Positions 24,506-35,449 of a stretch of 64,000 nucleotides of DNA are shown here, piece after piece. The first letter of the stretch is position 1; each line of letters opens with the position of its first letter. Source of the stretch: Neoroseomonas soli. Its GTDB lineage: Bacteria > Pseudomonadota > Alphaproteobacteria > Acetobacterales > Acetobacteraceae. The translations under genes and the position numbers were made by a program. A model generated the notes under the pieces. That model ran no database searches. It had not been told where the DNA came from and worked only from the letters and a program-made list of their open reading frames with translations. The DNA is taken from NCBI RefSeq assembly GCF_018129065.1, contig NZ_JAAEDM010000006.1, positions 1 to 64,000 of the forward strand, in the 5' to 3' direction.

Positions 24506-26166
24506 GCCGGATGCAGCCCTTCCTCCGGTGGCTCGGTCAGCCGCGTCGGGCGCAGCGCGCCGATGCGTTCGAGCAGTGGATGCGCCGTTGCCGCGAGATG
24601 CCCGCCGACGCGCTTGAGGTCCCGCACCACTTCCAGCAGCAGCCCCGCGCTCGCCACGGCGGCCGGCTCGGCGGCGAGGGCGAAGCGGCGTGCCGTTTCG
24701 GCCTCCTCCACGCGCATGCGTTCCTTCTCCTCGATCAGGCGCCGGGCCGCCGCGACGTCTTCCCGCATGAAGGCGGCGACAGCGAGCTGAAGCTGCTCCA
24801 GCCCGCGGGCATGCACCGCCTCGATCGAGGCCATCATCTCCGGATCGAGCGCCACCCCCGCCTTCGCCCATTTCGCCGCGACGCGGGCCAGGCTGCGTTC
24901 CAGCACATCCCCCGCGCTTTCGAGGTTGATGGCGAAGGTCTGGATCTCGGCGACGCGGCGACGCTCCTCGTCGCCGAGGGTCTCCGGCCCGAGCGCCGCG
25001 AGATAGGCCTGCACGCCGCGGTTCAGCCGGTCCACCACCTCGTTCAGCCGCGCGACGCGGCGGCCGAGGTCGCGGTCCTCGGAGCGGAAGCCGGCGGCGA
25101 TGGCGCGCAACATCTCCTCCAGCGCATCAGCCTGCCGCAGCGCCTCCCGTTCCGCATTCGCCAGCGCGACGGGCGGCGTGCCGAGCGCCGCATCGTCGAG
25201 GTAGCGCGGCGCCGCGGGGTCGCTGCCGGCCGCCCGGTCCGGCAGGACGCGTTCCAGCAGCCGCGCGAAGCCGGGCAGCAGCGGCATCGCCGCAAGCGCC
25301 AGCACCAGGTTGAAGGCCAGATGCGCATTGGCCACCAGCCGCGCGGGCGACGGATCGACGGCGGCCAGCGCAGCGGCAACCCAAGGCAATGCTGCCATCA
25401 CCATGACGGCGCCGATCAGCCGGTTCACCACATTGCCAAGCGGCACACGCAGCCGCGCCGGATCCGAGCGATCCCCGCCAAGCAGCGGATTGAAGGCGCT
25501 GCCGATATTCGCCCCGACCACCATCGCGATCGCCGCATCCGCCCCGATGACGCCGCCCGCATGCAGCGAGGCGACGAACAGCACCGCTGCCACCGAGGCA
25601 TGCATCGCCCAGGCGAGCACGGCCGCGATCAGAAGGTTCGCCAAGGGATTTTCGGAGAGCGCCGCCAGCACCGCGCGCAGCGCCGGCGAATGCTCGACCG
25701 GCGCGACCGTGGTCTGCATCAGTTCCAGCGCGAGCAGCATCAGCCCGAGCCCGATCGACGCCCGGCCCAGGTCGCGCCGGCGCGACTGCTCCCCGCCGCG
25801 GAAGGCGACGACGCCCAGCAGGATCAGCAACGGCGCCACCGCCGAGACGTCGAAGGAGAAGAGCTGCACGATCAGCGCCGTGCCGACATTGGCGCCGAGC
25901 ATCGCCGCGAGCCCCGGCACCAGCGCCACCGCACCGGCGGCGCAGAACGACGCGACCATGAAGGCGGTGGCCGTGCTGCTCTGAAGAAGCGATGTCACCA
26001 GCAGCCCCGCCGCGAAGCCGCGCCGGCGGTTCGACAGCGCGGTGCCGAGTCTCTGCCGCAACCGGGTGCCGTAGGCGCGCATGATGCCCGACTGCACCAT
26101 GTGCAGGCCCCAGAGGAGCAGCGCGGCCTCCCCCGCCACTTCGATCAGCGTCCAGATGCCAGCCAT
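24502..26166 (-). CDS. Na+/phosphate cotransporter family protein with PhoU-like domain
   Basis: A 554-residue NptA/YjbB-type carrier. The N-terminal half has duplicated hydrophobic repeats with the QSSTAT motif (SLLQSSTATAFMVASF) and GANVGTAL; the second repeat has GANIGSAF. The C-terminal 200 residues are helical and PhoU-like. It moves phosphate (often outward) or other anions with sodium. It lies 19 bases after glpK and overlaps the SelA-like gene. Confidence 0.88.
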   Translation of the reverse strand: MAGIWTLIEVAGEAALLLWGLHMVQSGIMRAYGTRLRQRLGTALSNRRRGFAAGLLVTSLLQSSTATAFMVASFCAAGAVALVPGLAAMLGANVGTALIVQLFSFDVSAVAPLLILLGVVAFRGGEQSRRRDLGRASIGLGLMLLALELMQTTVAPVEHSPALRAVLAALSENPLANLLIAAVLAWAMHASVAAVLFVASLHAGGVIGADAAIAMVVGANIGSAFNPLLGGDRSDPARLRVPLGNVVNRLIGAVMVMAALPWVAAALAAVDPSPARLVANAHLAFNLVLALAAMPLLPGFARLLERVLPDRAAGSDPAAPRYLDDAALGTPPVALANAEREALRQADALEEMLRAIAAGFRSEDRDLGRRVARLNEVVDRLNRGVQAYLAALGPETLGDEERRRVAEIQTFAINLESAGDVLERSLARVAAKWAKAGVALDPEMMASIEAVHARGLEQLQLAVAAFMREDVAAARRLIEEKERMRVEEAETARRFALAAEPAAVASAGLLLEVVRDLKRVGGHLAATAHPLLERIGALRPTRLTEPPEEGLHPA

Positions 26167-26185
26167 GCCCGTGTCCCGTCCTGGC

Positions 26186-27679
<1,494 letters not shown>

Positions 27680-27731
27680 GCGGTGGCGTTCCTCTCCGGG
27701 ACGCAGGATAGTCGCGCTTCGGAGGAATGAC

Positions 27732-28430
27732 ATGCCCGTCACGCTCTACGACCTGTGCGGCGCCGACCCGGCGCGGCGCTTCAGCCCCTATTGCTGGCGG
27801 ACGCGGCTCGCGCTCGCGCACAAGGGGTTCGAGGTGGAGACCATCCCCTGGCGCTTCCGCGAGCGCGCCACGATCACCGCGCACGGGGCGGAGAAGGTGC
27901 CGGTGATCCTCGACGGCGGCCGCGCCGTATCGGATTCCTGGCGCATCGCCGAATACCTCGAGGACACCTACCCGGAGCGGCCCTCCCTCTTCGGCGGCGA
28001 GGGCGGGCGGGCGCTGGCGCGGTTCCTGAACGGCTGGGCGGATGCGGCGCTGGTGGGCGGCATGGCGCGGCTCGTCGTCTCCGACATCCCGGCGCTGCTC
28101 GACCCGGAGGACGCCGCCTATTTCATCGAGAGCCGGGAGGCACGCTACGCCCGGACGCTCCCCGAGGTGACGGCCGGGCGGGAGACGACGGTCGCCGCCT
28201 TCCGCGAGACATTGGTGCCGCTGCGCCTGGCACTGCGCCGCGCGCCCTTCCTGCACGGCGACGCGCCGGGCTACGGCGACGCCGTCGTCTTCGGCCCCTT
28301 CCAGTGGGCGCGCTGCGTCAGCCCCTTCCCGGTGCTCGAGCCTTCCGACCCCGTGCATGCCTGGCGGGAGCGGATGCTCGACGCCTATGGCGGCATCGCG
28401 CGCGCCGCGCCGGCCTTCGCGGAGGCGTGA
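27732..28430 (+). CDS. Glutathione S-transferase family protein
   Basis: A 232-residue GST-like protein with a thioredoxin-like N-terminal domain ([19 protein letters not shown], with Ser/Cys at the glutathione site) and [26 protein letters not shown], then an all-helical C-terminal domain. It resembles the beta-etherase/LigE-like and related alphaproteobacterial GSTs in layout. It is divergent from glpK (52-base gap). Substrate unknown. Confidence 0.87.
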   Translation: MPVTLYDLCGADPARRFSPYCWRTRLALAHKGFEVETIPWRFRERATITAHGAEKVPVILDGGRAVSDSWRIAEYLEDTYPERPSLFGGEGGRALARFLNGWADAALVGGMARLVVSDIPALLDPEDAAYFIESREARYARTLPEVTAGRETTVAAFRETLVPLRLALRRAPFLHGDAPGYGDAVVFGPFQWARCVSPFPVLEPSDPVHAWRERMLDAYGGIARAAPAFAEA

Positions 28431-28499
28431 GGGGCGCACGCGACGCTTGCATCGCGACGACGAAACGGGGCCCGATGGCGCACAGACAGGGAGGCTCCC

Positions 28500-29048
28500 G
28501 TGCGCCGTCATGCCCTTTTCGCCGCACTCGGCGGCCTGGCCGTACTCGTCCCCGCCGCGCTGGCCCAGCCGCGGGCGTATACGCCCGGGCCGCAGAACAT
28601 CGAACTGCCGGCCGACTGGCATGCCCGCTTCGTCCGCTACTCCACGATCGACAACCGGAACCGCAAGATCATCCGCAACATCTACATCAATCCGGAGGCC
28701 TTCGCCGCGCTGCAGCCCGGCCAGCCGATGCCCTACGGGTCGCTGGTGATCCTCGCGGACCAGCGCGCGCGGCTGGACGCGCAGGGCACTCCGCTGCTCG
28801 ACGCCAATGGCCGCTTCATCCCGGAGCCCGCCTTCATCGGCATCAACGTGCAGCAGAAGGAACGCGGCTGGGGCGAGGGCTACGGCCCCGACCTGCGCAA
28901 CGGCGAATGGGAATACGCCCGCTTCAGCCCCGCCGACGGCAGCCGCCTGTCCGGCCCGCTGAACGCCTGCTTCACCTGCCACCTGCAGAACCGCGCGCAG
29001 CAGGACTTCACCTTCACCACCTGGGACTACGCCAACCGCAGCCGCTGA
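28500..29048 (+). CDS. Cytochrome P460 family protein
   Basis: A 182-residue periplasmic haem protein. A signal peptide (about residues 1-22, ending ALA-Q) precedes the P460 domain, with PADWHARFVRYSTIDN and a single haem-attachment site CFTCH (residues 157-161) near the C-terminus. P460 cytochromes oxidise hydroxylamine or NO in nitrifiers and methanotrophs, while the many relatives in heterotrophs have no assigned role. GTG 28500 follows GGGAGG. The amidohydrolase gene starts 13 bases downstream. Confidence 0.87.
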   Translation: MRRHALFAALGGLAVLVPAALAQPRAYTPGPQNIELPADWHARFVRYSTIDNRNRKIIRNIYINPEAFAALQPGQPMPYGSLVILADQRARLDAQGTPLLDANGRFIPEPAFIGINVQQKERGWGEGYGPDLRNGEWEYARFSPADGSRLSGPLNACFTCHLQNRAQQDFTFTTWDYANRSR

Positions 29049-29061
29049 GAGGACCGACGCC

Positions 29062-30510
29062 ATGCCCGCACCGCTGCTGATCCGCGACGCCGCCTGGGCC
29101 GTGGTGTGGGATGGGCCGGCGCGGCGGCACGCCTATGCGCACGGCATGGATGTGCTGCTGCGGGATGGCCGCATCGCCGCCATCGCCCACCACGACCCCG
29201 ACGCGCCGCTGCCACCGGGCGCCGAGGTGGTGGATGGCCGCCGCCTGCTGGTGATGCCGGGCCTGGTGAACATCCACACCCACCCGACGACCGAGCCCGC
29301 CGGCCGCGGCGTGCGCGAGGACCACGGCGTGCCCGAACAGCAGATGACCGGGTTGTTCGAGCGATTGCAGGCTTTCCGCCTCGACCAGCAGGGGCAGGCG
29401 GCGGCGATGCGCCTGGCCTATGCCGAGCTGATGTCGGCCGGGGTGACGAGCGTGGTGGACCTCTCGCCGCCGTTCCCCGAATGGCTCGGCATCATGCGCG
29501 AGAGCGGCCTGCGCGTCTGGGCCGGCCCGGGCTATGCCGCCGCGCACTGGGGCATGTCGGCACCGCAGACCGTCACCTGGATGTGGAACCGGGAGAACGC
29601 ACGCACGCAGTTCGAGGCCGCCAAGCGCGTGATGAAGGAGGCCGAGGCCGACAATTCCGGCCGGCTGCACGGCATCGTCTTCCCTGCCCAGATCGACACG
29701 GTCGAGGAGGACATGCTGCGCGAATCCGTCGCCTATGCCGGCGAGACGGGCCGCCCCTTCACCACCCACATCGCCCAGGCCGTGGTGGAGGTGCGGGAGA
29801 TGATCCGCCGCCACGGCGTCACGCCGATCCAATGGGCGGCCTCGATCGGGCTGCTGACGCCGCGCTCGATCCTCGGCCATGCGATCTTCGTGGACGAGCA
29901 TGCCTCCATCGGCTGGCACACCGCGAAGGACATCGGCCTGGTGGCGGAACACGGCGCGACGGTGGCGCATTGCCCGTCCCCCTTCGCGCGCTACGGCGAG
30001 CACCTGAAGCATTTCGGCAAGTACCGCGCGCGTGGCGTGAACATGGGCTTCGGCACCGACTGTGCACCGCACAACCTGATCGAGGAGATGCGGCTCGCGA
30101 TCCTGCTCGCGCGCAACGCGGTGCGGGACGTGGCGGCGGCGGACACCGGCAGCGTGTTCCACGCCGCGACGGTGGGCGGGGCGGAGGCATTGGGGCGGCC
30201 CGATCTCGGGCGGCTCGAGAAGGGGGCGGCGGCCGATGTGGTGCTGGTGGACCTCGCGCACCCGCTGATGAACCCGCCGCGCGACCCGCTGCGCGCGCTG
30301 GTGTTCCATGCCGCGGACCGCGCGGTGAAGCGGGTGGTGGTGGCGGGGGAGACGGTCTTCGCGGATGGCCGCACGACGCGGCTCGACGTCGCGGAGGCCG
30401 CCGGAATCCTGGCGGAGAGCCAGGCGAGGATGCTGCGGGACGCCCGCGGGCGGGATTATCGCGGCCGCAGCGGGGACGAGATCGCGCCCCTGTCGCTGCC
30501 GCTGCACTGA
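29062..30510 (+). CDS. Amidohydrolase family protein (TrzN/AtzA/guanine deaminase-like)
   Basis: A 482-residue metal-dependent hydrolase of the amidohydrolase superfamily. Metal ligands lie in LVNIHTHPTTE (HxH), FTTHIAQ, LGHAIFVDEH and FGTDCAPHN. The layout matches chlorohydrolase/deaminase members that act on triazines, guanine or adenosine derivatives. The substrate is not deducible. It is probably co-transcribed with the cytochrome P460 gene 13 bases upstream. Confidence 0.88.
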   Translation: MPAPLLIRDAAWAVVWDGPARRHAYAHGMDVLLRDGRIAAIAHHDPDAPLPPGAEVVDGRRLLVMPGLVNIHTHPTTEPAGRGVREDHGVPEQQMTGLFERLQAFRLDQQGQAAAMRLAYAELMSAGVTSVVDLSPPFPEWLGIMRESGLRVWAGPGYAAAHWGMSAPQTVTWMWNRENARTQFEAAKRVMKEAEADNSGRLHGIVFPAQIDTVEEDMLRESVAYAGETGRPFTTHIAQAVVEVREMIRRHGVTPIQWAASIGLLTPRSILGHAIFVDEHASIGWHTAKDIGLVAEHGATVAHCPSPFARYGEHLKHFGKYRARGVNMGFGTDCAPHNLIEEMRLAILLARNAVRDVAAADTGSVFHAATVGGAEALGRPDLGRLEKGAAADVVLVDLAHPLMNPPRDPLRALVFHAADRAVKRVVVAGETVFADGRTTRLDVAEAAGILAESQARMLRDARGRDYRGRSGDEIAPLSLPLH

Positions 30511-30972
30511 TCAGCGGGCGGCGCGCTCAGCCTCGAGCGCGGCGGCCAGTTGCTCCAGGTAGCGCCGCAGCTTGCCAGCGCGGCGCTCCCCGATGCGCCC
30601 GGCGACGCGTGCCTCGGCCTCGGCGCTGAGCGCGAGCAGGGCCGCGAGCACGCCTTGCCCCTTCGCCGTCAGGCGCACGATGCGCGCGCGCCCGTCGGCC
30701 GGATCGGGGGTACTCGTCAGATGCCCGGCGGCGGCGAGGCCATCGACCAGGTAGGCCATGGATTGCTTGGTCATGCCGGCGCGCTCGGCGAGCGTGGTCA
30801 GGCGGGAACCATCCGGCCCGATGTGGCGGAACACAGCGGAATGGGCCGGACGGATCTCGGGATAGCCGCGAGCGGCGAGGCCGCCGTAGACCTCCCGCTG
30901 AAGGGCCTCGTAGGACAGGCGGAGCAGGGCACCCAGGGTGCGGCGCTGCTCGGTGACGGGACGGGAATCCAT
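30511..30972 (-). CDS. MarR family transcriptional regulator
   Basis: A 153-residue winged-helix regulator. SRLTTLAERAGMTKQSMAYLVDGL is the recognition region and STPDPADGRARIVRLTAKG the wing, both standard for MarR. Its ATG lies 8 bases from an inverted repeat in the promoter it shares with the SnoaL-like gene, so it probably represses both. The ligand is unknown. Confidence 0.9.
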   Translation of the reverse strand: MDSRPVTEQRRTLGALLRLSYEALQREVYGGLAARGYPEIRPAHSAVFRHIGPDGSRLTTLAERAGMTKQSMAYLVDGLAAAGHLTSTPDPADGRARIVRLTAKGQGVLAALLALSAEAEARVAGRIGERRAGKLRRYLEQLAAALEAERAAR

Positions 30973-30980
30973 GGCTCTTG

Positions 30981-31007
30981 TTGACAGATGGTCAGTCGTT
31001 CTGTCAA
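30981..31007. promoter_or_regulatory. Probable MarR operator
   Basis: TTGACAGA and TCTGTCAA form a perfect 8-base inverted repeat with an 11-base spacer in the divergent promoter. A weaker related half-site pair (TGTCAG ... TGACG, about 31013-31029) follows towards the SnoaL-like gene. The area is much more AT-rich than its surroundings. Confidence 0.65.
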
Positions 31008-31044
31008 TAAATTGTCAGTCAATATGACGAAAAGGACGCCCCCC

Positions 31045-31443
31045 ATGGACGCCATCGCCCGCAATCTCGCCGTGGTCGACGCCCATATCCGCGACGAGGC
31101 GCGCGATCCCTCCCTGGTGATGGACCTCTACACCGACGACATCGTGCTGGAGATGCCGACACGCGGCCTGACGCTGACCAGCAAGCCGGCGATCGAGGCC
31201 AATTACCGCGCGATGTTCGGCGCCATCGCGGAGGTCGAGATCGCCCCGGGCACCCGCTTCGCCACCGAGGACCATGTCGTGGACGACTGCACCGTGCGCT
31301 TCCGCCTGGTGGGCGAAGGCATGGCGAATGCGCCGCTCCCGGTCGGCAGCCGGGTGGAGTTGCGCCTGCTCCACCTCTTCGCCATGCGGGACGGGCGCAT
31401 CGCCAGGGAGACGGTCTATGAAGGCTGGCGGCGCATCGGCTGA
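31045..31443 (+). CDS. SnoaL-like / NTF2-fold protein
   Basis: A 132-residue small alpha+beta-barrel protein (MDLYTDDIVLEMPTRGL and LLHLFAMRDGRIARETVYEG are typical). Such folds serve as cyclases, isomerases or binding proteins. ATG 31045 is favoured by AAAGGA about 9 bases upstream; an in-frame ATG at 31024 is the alternative. It is under the MarR-type operator. Its last 28 bases overlap the convergent gene at 31416. Confidence 0.8.
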   Translation: MDAIARNLAVVDAHIRDEARDPSLVMDLYTDDIVLEMPTRGLTLTSKPAIEANYRAMFGAIAEVEIAPGTRFATEDHVVDDCTVRFRLVGEGMANAPLPVGSRVELRLLHLFAMRDGRIARETVYEGWRRIG

Positions 31444-31982
31444 ACCGGGGTGTCGCCCAGCACCGTGAGCGTCGCCCCGGCGAGCCGGCGAAAGCGTGCG
31501 CGGCGTCGCGCAATGGGCAGCCAGTCGTAGAGGAAGATCTCGGCCGGGCGCCACAATGCGACCCAGCCGAGAATCACAAGGCTTTCCTGCGCGATGCGCG
31601 CGGCCCCGATCGCTTCCCCTTCCGGTGCGAGCGTGACGGCGAGCGCCAGGCAGGCGGAAAGGATGGCCAGCCCGATCACCAGCGCGTGCCGGCCTGAGCG
31701 GAAGTTCTCCCGAATCTGGCGTGCGGCGGCATCGGCACGGTGGGCGAAGAAGGCGCGGAGCGAGTCCGGGATGGAAGCGGCGGCCGGAGTGGCGGCTTCC
31801 GCGGCCGGCAGGTGAACCAGGATCGCCAGCGGCGCATGCGCGGGAAGGTCCTCCACCCAGTCGAGGATATATTGCTCGGCATCCGGCGCCAGGTCGCCCT
31901 CCCGGAAGGGAGCCGGGTCGAGCGTGTTGAAGAGCTGCGCCGCGGTTGAAAGCCGCAACTCGATGCTTGCCGCCCCGCTCAT
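31416..31982 (-). CDS. Conserved-type membrane protein, function unknown
   Basis: A 188-residue protein with a soluble N-terminal part (APDAEQYILDWVEDLPAHAP) and two C-terminal hydrophobic segments (about residues 98-118 and 130-150), ending in the motif WRPAEIFLYDWLPIARRRARF seen in many short proteobacterial membrane proteins. Its start overlaps the stop of alanine dehydrogenase by 4 bases, so it is co-translated with ald. Confidence 0.65.
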   Translation of the reverse strand: MSGAASIELRLSTAAQLFNTLDPAPFREGDLAPDAEQYILDWVEDLPAHAPLAILVHLPAAEAATPAAASIPDSLRAFFAHRADAAARQIRENFRSGRHALVIGLAILSACLALAVTLAPEGEAIGAARIAQESLVILGWVALWRPAEIFLYDWLPIARRRARFRRLAGATLTVLGDTPVQPMRRQPS

Positions 31983-33085
31983 CCTGGCAGCGAGGCGACC
32001 GGCAGGCCCAGCGCGCCCGCCACCGCCGGATGCGTCACCGCGCCTGCATGCACGTTCACCCCGGCGGCGAGGTGCGGGTTGTCCGCCGCGGCCCGCTGCC
32101 ACCCCTTGTCGGCAATCTGCAGGGTGAAGGGCAGCGTCGCGTTGTTCAGCGCCACCGCGGATGTGCGCGCCACCGCGCCGGGCATGTTCGTCACGCAGTA
32201 ATGCACCACGCCGTCGACGACATAGGTCGGCTCGGCATGCGTGGTGGGGCGGGAGGTCTCGAAGCAGCCGCCCTGGTCGATGGCGACATCCACCATGACG
32301 CTGCCGGGGCGCATGCGCGCGACGGTCTGGCGTGAGACCAGCCGCGGCGCGGCGGCACCGGGCACCAGCACGGCGCCGATCACCAGGTCGGCCTCGAGCA
32401 CCGTGCCCTCGACCGCGTCGCGCGTGGCGAAGAGCGTGTCGACCATGCCGTTGAACTCGACATCGAGCGCGTGCAGCACGCGCGGGTTGCTGTCGAGCAC
32501 CGTGACATGCGCACGCATGCCGGCGGCGATCCGCGCCGCGTTCGATCCCACCATCCCGCCGCCGATGATCGCCACGCGCCCCGAAGGAACGCCCGGCACG
32601 CCGGAGAGCAGGATGCCCGCGCCGCCGGCCTCCTTCTCCAGGCAACGGGCGCCGACCTGCACGGCCATGCGGCCGGCGACCTCGCTCATCGGCGCGAGCA
32701 GCGGCAGGCCGCCCTGCGGGTCGGTGACTGTCTCATAGGCGATGGCGGTGCAGCCGGATGCCATCAGGCCCTTCGTCTGCGCCGGGTCCGGGGCGAGGTG
32801 GAGGTAGGTGAAAAGCACCTGGCCGGGCTTCAGCCGCGCCCATTCATGGGGCTGCGGCTCCTTCACCTTCACGATGAGTTCGGCCTCGGCGAAGATCGTG
32901 GCGGCGTCGGGCGCGATGCGGGCGCCGGCGGCGATATAGGCCTCGTCCGGGAAGCCGATGGCCGCACCGGCATTGGTCTCGACCACCACCTCATGGCCGT
33001 GCAGCGTCAGTTCGCGGACCGATCCGGGCACCAGGCCCACGCGGTACTCGTGGACCTTCACTTCCTTCGGCACACCGATTCGCAT
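31979..33085 (-). CDS. ald: Alanine dehydrogenase
   Basis: A 368-residue NAD-dependent enzyme for reversible deamination of L-alanine to pyruvate and ammonia. [20 protein letters not shown] opens the protein, the NAD loop is [20 protein letters not shown], and [20 protein letters not shown] is the conserved C-terminal part. The catalytic Lys and His fall in VKVKEPQP and [10 protein letters not shown]. Length matches the family (about 371). Confidence 0.94.
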   Translation of the reverse strand: MRIGVPKEVKVHEYRVGLVPGSVRELTLHGHEVVVETNAGAAIGFPDEAYIAAGARIAPDAATIFAEAELIVKVKEPQPHEWARLKPGQVLFTYLHLAPDPAQTKGLMASGCTAIAYETVTDPQGGLPLLAPMSEVAGRMAVQVGARCLEKEAGGAGILLSGVPGVPSGRVAIIGGGMVGSNAARIAAGMRAHVTVLDSNPRVLHALDVEFNGMVDTLFATRDAVEGTVLEADLVIGAVLVPGAAAPRLVSRQTVARMRPGSVMVDVAIDQGGCFETSRPTTHAEPTYVVDGVVHYCVTNMPGAVARTSAVALNNATLPFTLQIADKGWQRAAADNPHLAAGVNVHAGAVTHPAVAGALGLPVASLPG

Positions 33086-33100
33086 CGATCCCTCCGTTCG

Positions 33101-33451
33101 TTACCTGGCCGGCAGGAAGATGAACACGACGGCAGCCACAAGGCACGCTCCGGCTGCGAGGAAGTTCCAACGCAGCGTCTCCCCCAGGAAGGTGACGCTG
33201 AACACGGCGAAGACGAGCAGCGTGATCGCTTCCTGCATCACCTTGAGCTGCTGGCCCGTGAAGGCGCCTGCCGTGAACCCGATCCGGTTGGCCGGCACCG
33301 CGAGGCAGTATTCCAACAGCGCGATGCCCCAGGACACGAGGATGGCGAGCCAGAGCGGCCAGTGCGGCGCCTTGAGGTGCCCATACCAGGCAAAGGTCAT
33401 CAGCACGTTGGAGAAGAGCAGCAGCAGGGGCGTCAGCAGCCAGGGCGACAT
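33101..33451 (-). CDS. DMT/DUF486 family membrane protein
   Basis: A 116-residue protein with four hydrophobic segments, matching the DUF486 family of small drug/metabolite transporter-like proteins: SNVLMTFAWYGHLK, ALLEYCLAVPANRIG and QLKVMQEAITLLVFAVFS are characteristic. Function unknown. ATG 33451 gives the family's usual length; the frame is open upstream but is not used. It ends 15 bases before the ald start on the same strand and so may lead the ald operon. Confidence 0.85.
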   Translation of the reverse strand: MSPWLLTPLLLLFSNVLMTFAWYGHLKAPHWPLWLAILVSWGIALLEYCLAVPANRIGFTAGAFTGQQLKVMQEAITLLVFAVFSVTFLGETLRWNFLAAGACLVAAVVFIFLPAR

Positions 33452-33698
33452 GGCCCGCGTCCTTTTCGGCGGTGATCGGGTGCCATCCTGCCAGGGCCGC
33501 CGCGGCGCGCCAGCGGGGGAAATCCGCCTCGGCGGCGCCGGCTTGCGAGGGCATGACATGTCGAACGGTCGCGGCACGAGAAATCACCCGCCGCCCTTCC
33601 ACAGGGCCGGGCCGGATGCCACCTGTCGGGCGAGGTGACCCCTGCCGTCCAACATCACCCTGCTGCCGCTGCCGCCGAAATAGCCCGAGGTGACCGTC

Positions 33699-33914
33699 AT
33701 GAAGACAGCCCGGCAGTCCACGCGCGACCGGTCTCATCGGTTCGAGGCGCGCGACGTAGTGCTCATGGTCGGGGCGACCGCCCCGGAAATGCTCACGATC
33801 GGCGAAACGGCTTCGCGATCCGGGGTCGCCGGGCCAATAGTCGTATCCATCCGGGATATGCTCGCGTCCTCGACTTCTGCAACGCCCCTCAGGGCATCGC
33901 GCAGGAGGAAATAA
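33699..33914 (+). CDS. Hypothetical 71-residue ORF
   Basis: An ORF starting MKTARQSTRDRSHRFEARDV with GAGG 8 bases upstream and the next ORF 4 bases beyond its stop. No family was recognised; the middle (VVLMVGATAPEMLTIGE) is mildly hydrophobic and the end is rich in Arg/Ser/Thr. The opposite strand is also open here. It is supported only by spacing and ribosome-binding site. Confidence 0.35.
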   Translation: MKTARQSTRDRSHRFEARDVVLMVGATAPEMLTIGETASRSGVAGPIVVSIRDMLASSTSATPLRASRRRK

Positions 33915-33918
33915 GCAG

Positions 33919-34149
33919 ATGTGCATGCGATGCGCGCGTGGCCAAGGCGACGGACCAATCCAGCGCGAACGGATCCTGCAGTTGTTGGCCCTCATCGAGC
34001 ACCCAGATGCGCTTCCGGCAGATGCGGCCTTGCGCATCGGCCAGGACCTTCTCGTGCTGACACGGCCGCATGAAGCGGGGTTTCGGTGTGATCTTCCGGC
34101 CGCGCCCGAGTCCGGAACCGGCATTGACCTACGAAGGAGGCAGTCATGA
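33919..34149 (+). CDS. Hypothetical 76-residue ORF coupled to the M20 hydrolase gene
   Basis: It starts MCMRCARGQGDG (a Cys-x-x-Cys pair) 10 bases after a strong AGGAGG and stops inside the start of the next gene (ATGA at 34146-34149). The body contains ILQLLALIEHPDALPADAAL, a plausible amphipathic helix. No family was recognised. Good initiation signals and the overlap make it somewhat more credible than its neighbour. Confidence 0.4.
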   Translation: MCMRCARGQGDGPIQRERILQLLALIEHPDALPADAALRIGQDLLVLTRPHEAGFRCDLPAAPESGTGIDLRRRQS

Positions 34150-35435
34150 ATGTGAGCACTGCGCCCGCCCTCGTCTTGCCCGAGCCGTCCGATGAACTGC
34201 TCGCACAGCTCGAAGGCATCTACCGGGACATTCACGCGCATCCTGAACTGTCCATGCAGGAGCTCCGCACCGCGGGCATCGCGGCTTCCTGGCTTCGCGA
34301 CGCGGGCTACGAGGTGACGGAAGGCGTCGGCGGCACCGGTGTCGTCGGCCTGCTCCGCAACGGCGACGGGCCCACGGTGCTCTTGCGCGCCGACATGGAC
34401 GCCCTGCCGATCCGGGAGAGCACGGGTCTCCCCTACGCCAGCAGCGAGACGGGCACGGACCGCTTCGGGCAGGCCACGTCGATCGCGCATTCCTGCGGGC
34501 ATGACATGCATGTCGCCTGGCTGATGGGCGCGACACGCATCCTCTCGGAAAGTCGAGGGAACTGGCACGGCACGGTCATGGCCGTCTTCCAGCCGGGCGA
34601 GGAAACCGGCCAGGGTGCCCGCGCGATGATCGAGGACGGCATGGTCAAGCGCTTCCCGAAGCCCGACGTCACCCTCGGCCAGCATGTGATGCCGCTATCC
34701 GCCGGCCGGATCGGCTGGCGGACCGGGACGGTGCTCTCGGCCGGGGACAGTTGGGAAGTCACGCTATTCGGGCGCGGCGCCCATGGTTCGATGCCGCAGA
34801 AGAGCATCGATCCGGTGGTCATGGCCGCATCGGCGGTGATGCGGCTGCAGACGGTGGTGTCGCGGGAAGTGGCGATGACGGATTCCGCCGTGGTGACCGT
34901 CGGCACGCTGAGCGCGGGCATGAACGAGAACGTCATTCCCGACCGGGCGCTGCTGCGCCTCAACGTCCGCACCTTCAAGGACCAGGTGCGCAACCGCGTC
35001 CTGTCGGCGATCAGGCGCATCCTGGAAGCGGAAGCGGCCGCCTCGGGCGCCCCCAGGCCGCCCGAGTTCTCCGTGCTGAGCGAGTTCCCGCCGACACGCA
35101 ACGACGAGGCCGCCACCCGGAAGGTCGTCGCCGCGCTCGAGCGCCGGTTCGGTGCGGATAGGCTGGCGGAAATCGGTCCCGCGACGGCGAGCGAGGATTT
35201 CGGACTGTTCGGCGCCGCCTGGAACGTGCCGGTGGTCTTCTGGATGATCGGCGGCATCGATCCGGCCATCTACGCGAAGGCAGCGGAAGCAGGACGGCTC
35301 GACGAGCTTCCGGCGAACCACGCGCCCGACTTCGCGCCGGTCATCGACCCGACGCTGCGCACGGGAATCGAGGCGATGCTCGCGGCGGCCGGCGCCTGGA
35401 TCTGTCCGCCCTCCTCCGACGCGCACGCGCACTGA
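34146..35435 (+). CDS. M20 family amidohydrolase (hippurate / N-acyl amino acid hydrolase type)
   Basis: A 429-residue zinc-dependent hydrolase of the M20D group. RDIHAHPELSMQE, LRADMDALPI, SCGHDMHVAWLMG and FQPGEETGQGARAMIEDG carry the metal ligands and catalytic Glu; the dimerisation domain contains GRGAHGSMPQKSIDP. Members cleave N-acyl or N-aromatic amino acids. AAGGAGG precedes the ATG. It is followed by a TRIC-type channel gene 14 bases on. Confidence 0.9.
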   Translation: MNVSTAPALVLPEPSDELLAQLEGIYRDIHAHPELSMQELRTAGIAASWLRDAGYEVTEGVGGTGVVGLLRNGDGPTVLLRADMDALPIRESTGLPYASSETGTDRFGQATSIAHSCGHDMHVAWLMGATRILSESRGNWHGTVMAVFQPGEETGQGARAMIEDGMVKRFPKPDVTLGQHVMPLSAGRIGWRTGTVLSAGDSWEVTLFGRGAHGSMPQKSIDPVVMAASAVMRLQTVVSREVAMTDSAVVTVGTLSAGMNENVIPDRALLRLNVRTFKDQVRNRVLSAIRRILEAEAAASGAPRPPEFSVLSEFPPTRNDEAATRKVVAALERRFGADRLAEIGPATASEDFGLFGAAWNVPVVFWMIGGIDPAIYAKAAEAGRLDELPANHAPDFAPVIDPTLRTGIEAMLAAAGAWICPPSSDAHAH

Positions 35436-35449
35436 CGGCTGCGGATCAG

